Origin: Verrucomicrobiales bacterium
GTDB lineage: Bacteria; Verrucomicrobiota; Verrucomicrobiia; Limisphaerales; UBA9464
DNA: 64,000 bases
Direction: 5' to 3'
Assembly: GCA_027488845.1 (NCBI GenBank)
Contig: JAIYBC010000052.1
Span: 62,001-126,000, forward strand
A program made the position numbers and the translations under genes. Below are positions 61,801 through 64,000 of the stretch, piece after piece. Position 1 is the stretch's first letter; every line of letters starts with the position of its first letter. The notes beneath the pieces are model-generated. The model was not told the DNA's origin and searched no databases. It saw only the letters and a program-made list of their open reading frames with translations.

Positions 61801-64000
61801 TCAGGCACCGTGGACATCGGCTTTCACTACACGGCCGTTTCCAAGGTGGTAGGTGGTACTACGAGCCTCGCGCCCGCCTACCGGAGACCCGTCAGCAATG
61901 ATGGATGGTTCCCATCAGATTCGGACTACACCGTAGGTAGCGGAGGAGACGCCCTCTCGGACTTCGTCGAAGACGTTAACGGGAACGGGATACCGGACGG
62001 AAGCGAGACAAACTGGGCCACGTGGGACTCGGATGGCGACTACTTTTCTGACAGCCTTGAGCCAACCATGGGTACAAGCCCGATTGATTATGACACGGAC
62101 AATGATGGCACTATGGACAGCGAGGAATACTGGAACGGAACCGACCCCCTAATAGCTGGCGATTATCCCCCAAGGACTTTGGAGTCGTTCAGGATGGACA
62201 ATTCGTCCTTTGAAAGCGTGGGAGGTGTCTCGCCGGTCGTGAACACCGCTTTGCTACGCGAATCGTTTGACGGTATGGCTGCCTCATTTACAAATTCAGG
62301 CGAACGACTTGTATATCCCGTTAGCGTTGGAACCGGGACGAATGCGCACAGTATAATCCAGTTCAAGACCGGCTCGGTGAGATTCACCTACATGCCAGAC
62401 GTATTCGCTTCGGCGCAAACCAATCAGCAACCGGTGCGTCTCTTGGAATGCGGCTCGTGGCGGCTAAGTCTGCAACCCACCAACGGCTTCGTTGCCTTCG
62501 AATCGCCCAGTACCAACGGCTCGGTCAAGACCAATTTCACTCTCAATATGGGGCCTATTACTGGACTTTCTGCGCGTCTGACTTGGGAGATTACATTGAG
62601 TTACAGTACCTACAGTTCAGCCATTCGTATCAATTCCACGGGTACTTCTGGCAGCGGAGTAGAGGCCGAGCCATCTGCATCTGAGAAGAACGCTGGATGG
62701 TGTGTAGGCAACGGCATTGGAGCTACCAACCACTGCGGAGGCCGTATCGACAAACTTGAGACATTCAACACTGCCATTTTGCTGGCGAATGCTGGGCGCC
62801 CGACTTCCGTCATTTTTGACGATGCAGTCCGTCGGGCTCAGTTACTCTCGGCTTCCGTCGTATCCAACGGAATCCGACTGGAATTCAACCGAGGCTGGGA
62901 GGGTGACTGGCAAACGAACTCGAGCCTCTATTCCATCGGCCGGCGGACTGCCGGGGAAACAGGAGCATTTTCAACGGTTGCCTCAGGTGTGCGGACGAAC
63001 GCCTGGATAGACACAGCCGCCGTTCTGGGCCGTTACTACGAGTATCGGGTCAACCGCCATTCCACCATTCCTGTCTACGACCACCCCACTATTACCGTCG
63101 GCAGAAATGGCGTAGCTATGGACCGTCGTGGTCGAGCCCTAATTCTTGTAGACAACACCGTCTCGAATTCTATTGCAACGGAGTTGGAGGCGTACAAGGC
63201 CGACCTCATCGCCGACGGCTGGATTGTGACGACCACCAACGCGCCCCGCCACATGGATCCGGCCTATCCCAACCCGTGGACCGGTACCAACTGGTACTCT
63301 TACACAAACCAGGTCAGTAGCGCGATGACGACTAACCGGGTCAACGCCACGGCTCTGAAAAGCTACATCACCAATTGGCACAACCTTTCGCCAAATGATA
63401 CTAATGTTATTGTTATTGTAGGCCATGTAACCGTGCCCTATAGTGGCAGTATAGCAGAAGACGGGCATCCGGAACATCGTGGGGCATGGCCAGCCGACTC
63501 ATGGTATGGCGATTTGACCGGAGCCTGGCTGGACGACCAACTCCTGCTGCCCGACGGAATGACAAATTCGGACGGCACCCTGGTTGGCTTCGTTCCAATT
63601 GCCGTCAATTACCCCAATGACGGACGCTGGAACCAAAATACATTGCCACTGGAGCCAGACGGTTCACCTGGTCGCCTGGAGTTGGCCGTCGGCCGTATCG
63701 ACTTTCGAATGTTGGAAGATTTCATACAGGGAGCCGAGGAAATCAGCAACGTCAGGGATGACACCGAGATCCGCCTGATTCGGCAATACTTCAACAAAAC
63801 CGCAGGATTTCGTAGGGCTCAACTTTTACATAAGGAGGATTTCGTGGCTTTCTTCAAAGATAGCTCCTTCTTGCAGACTGCTAAGACTGTCTTGCGGGTG
63901 CAAAAGAGGGCATGGAATACGGAAATTATGAATCCGGATCGCTATCAAGAAGACCTGTTTTTTTCTGGTCCGAAGAACCTGATGGGCTTTATTGGCAACT
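58870..64000 (+). CDS. giant secreted beta-helix/TSP3/C25-peptidase-like protein, 3' end outside window
   Basis: One frame stays open from 58783 to the right edge with no stop; the ATG at 58870 begins a signal peptide (residues 1-29, RLTFFVILLLFRISFKVFGQ). At least 1710 residues are encoded. An N-terminal beta domain (30-370) is followed by a right-handed parallel beta-helix-like region (about 380-960, rich in short Asn-stacked turns); calcium-binding TSP3/EF-type repeats (about 1035-1094; DVNGNGIPDG, DSDGDYFSD, DTDNDGTMDSEEY); a LamG-like lectin fold (about 1110-1310); an FnIII-like domain (1327-1397); and a C25/caspase-like domain from 1417 (RALILVDNTVSNSI, GHVTVPYSG with H1519, DSWYGDLTG). 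It probably functions outside the cell in adhesion or proteolysis. G+C is about 50-55%. Confidence 0.78.
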   Translation, partial: MTHLPPLLTRRLTFFVILLLFRISFKVFGQETPAGSESVADKQYVETPEIRVVERGAHHRVDEYTSTHTNEDGSVLVTTNRYTALETGMHWIDQGEWKPTRVELDEYAEGFAALEGQHKVVLSRSLRVQGAVDLQTADGTRMRATPLQIVYSDRSSGRVTVLGEVKESFGSKTAAGTVVWPDAFEGIRADYRASYRAGSFECDVVLREAPPTPGDLGLDPASTELQVITEFYDTEASAGLMVISETDQDTHVVIGEMHLGRGSAFGEDLQTGSTQRIPVRKEWIEVDGRRVLIESVPLGDASKEAEALPREGAWLRRPKQRPGYGLPDPMLASTERRSWKENTASIIASGTQNTLATLSPPEPGFAIDYVLVANSTNFTFRSTNTYYVSGAFLLGGTVTFEPATVIKYASTNFSEIRVDYTATNIVWLGEPYRPIYCTARDDNSVGATLPGSTGNPTNTYAEVALYFDRTYNNGVSIRDLRVSYAHLALKLMYGQSKHLIRHAQFVRCNNGVSGYSQAIEMQNILMDRVKTNFYDLPYAPVNVYFGTYDTGNQIAFNAMSGGVTNYAVICTGITNTSNVTFFGPQPVASNSGAFESSAAGNHYLQINSPFLQFTNTWYGIAPTNLTGDAAASFLTYRPPAVLSGALSGQVTFSAGGTTNPPSASPSYQTPGYRYWRLDLVVSNVTINGGGTLNINGQCRRVGLVGTAVLNAGGGSLNITGTPTDHIRLLRVAAVNEDPTFGTLSGSSFKLFSGNQVNAALRFADVEFIPSETYTRRQLIDSSTPVDGLVTFKDCLLRAVNLEPYYSGYSSGFTLVLNNNILEWSRVSVGQAPSGGSPPFHFQFYNNLFRQNSFSGGYRGSAYGNWNVRDNFFETSSMSYSAVYPATFPSSNNGFYQSTALPGSGNKTVTALDWVPGPLGSYYYPSAGTSGSLTNLLNFGSRTAASAGLAQFTCITDIQNVTNGTPPSNWIEQWQQKDSGTVDIGFHYTAVSKVVGGTTSLAPAYRRPVSNDGWFPSDSDYTVGSGGDALSDFVEDVNGNGIPDGSETNWATWDSDGDYFSDSLEPTMGTSPIDYDTDNDGTMDSEEYWNGTDPLIAGDYPPRTLESFRMDNSSFESVGGVSPVVNTALLRESFDGMAASFTNSGERLVYPVSVGTGTNAHSIIQFKTGSVRFTYMPDVFASAQTNQQPVRLLECGSWRLSLQPTNGFVAFESPSTNGSVKTNFTLNMGPITGLSARLTWEITLSYSTYSSAIRINSTGTSGSGVEAEPSASEKNAGWCVGNGIGATNHCGGRIDKLETFNTAILLANAGRPTSVIFDDAVRRAQLLSASVVSNGIRLEFNRGWEGDWQTNSSLYSIGRRTAGETGAFSTVASGVRTNAWIDTAAVLGRYYEYRVNRHSTIPVYDHPTITVGRNGVAMDRRGRALILVDNTVSNSIATELEAYKADLIADGWIVTTTNAPRHMDPAYPNPWTGTNWYSYTNQVSSAMTTNRVNATALKSYITNWHNLSPNDTNVIVIVGHVTVPYSGSIAEDGHPEHRGAWPADSWYGDLTGAWLDDQLLLPDGMTNSDGTLVGFVPIAVNYPNDGRWNQNTLPLEPDGSPGRLELAVGRIDFRMLEDFIQGAEEISNVRDDTEIRLIRQYFNKTAGFRRAQLLHKEDFVAFFKDSSFLQTAKTVLRVQKRAWNTEIMNPDRYQEDLFFSGPKNLMGFIGN

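Overview
The window is high-GC bacterial chromosome (about 70% G+C by eye up to about 56 kb) with the protein repertoire of a Verrucomicrobiota member, probably of the Limisphaerales type. Pointers are Tat-exported enzymes, an M56-peptidase/secretin fusion beside a BlaI repressor, a Ser/Thr kinase followed by an ECF-like sigma factor, an N,N-dimethylformamidase-beta-like protein, DUF2851, and many dispersed intergenic repeats. No rRNA or convincing tRNA gene is present, so the taxonomy rests on protein content only.

Layout. 0-2.4 kb: a GH10 xylanase (5' end outside the window) converges on an exported esterase, a xylan-degradation pair. 2.5-3.8 kb: a minus-strand operon of ECF sigma factor, small membrane protein and Spy-like periplasmic protein. 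3.9-5.3 kb: NIF3-like and cupin proteins, closed by a strong bidirectional terminator. 5.4-21 kb: one minus-strand block that reads, in transcription order, a 1493-aa glycosyl/methyl/pyruvyl-transferase, a 3037-aa deacetylase/methyltransferase/glycosyltransferase, a lipoprotein, FlgM, FliS and a FliT-like chaperone. A sigma-28-like promoter sits in front of flgM. The arrangement suggests glycan modification linked to the flagellum, which is inference.

21.4-24.6 kb: an M56/secretin sensor and its BlaI repressor with a candidate operator. 24.7-28.1 kb: an exported phosphatase-superfamily enzyme with a coupled membrane protein, then a cupin-GNAT fusion. 28.3-28.7 kb: a decayed VapBC-type toxin-antitoxin locus. 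28.9-36.4 kb: a sugar-isomerase-like protein, an orphan histidine kinase, a large exported protein of unknown function, a rhodanese and an orphan fused ABC permease. 36.5-40.5 kb: a PdeM-like phosphoesterase, DUF2851, and an HtrA protease. 40.5-48.9 kb: a tightly coupled GldA/GldF/GldG-like ABC operon with DUF4340 and AsmA-like proteins. 48.9-56.3 kb: 6-phosphogluconolactonase, a polytopic membrane protein, the kinase/sigma pair and the DMFase-like protein.

From about 56.4 kb the composition drops (hand-counted 60-base lines give 50-55% G+C against 72% at 46.1 kb). This part holds an XRE-type regulator, a YdjM-like protein, an IS5/IS427-type element with a protective-looking hairpin, and a gene of more than 5.1 kb that runs off the right edge. 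That gene encodes a secreted beta-helix/TSP3/C25-peptidase-like protein. The segment looks like acquired DNA.

Dispersed intergenic repeats (CTTTCAAC tandem arrays, paired ACACGGATTTCACGGA inverted repeats, a 26-bp GTGAGACTCGTG repeat and GATTC-rich runs) recur between genes across the window.
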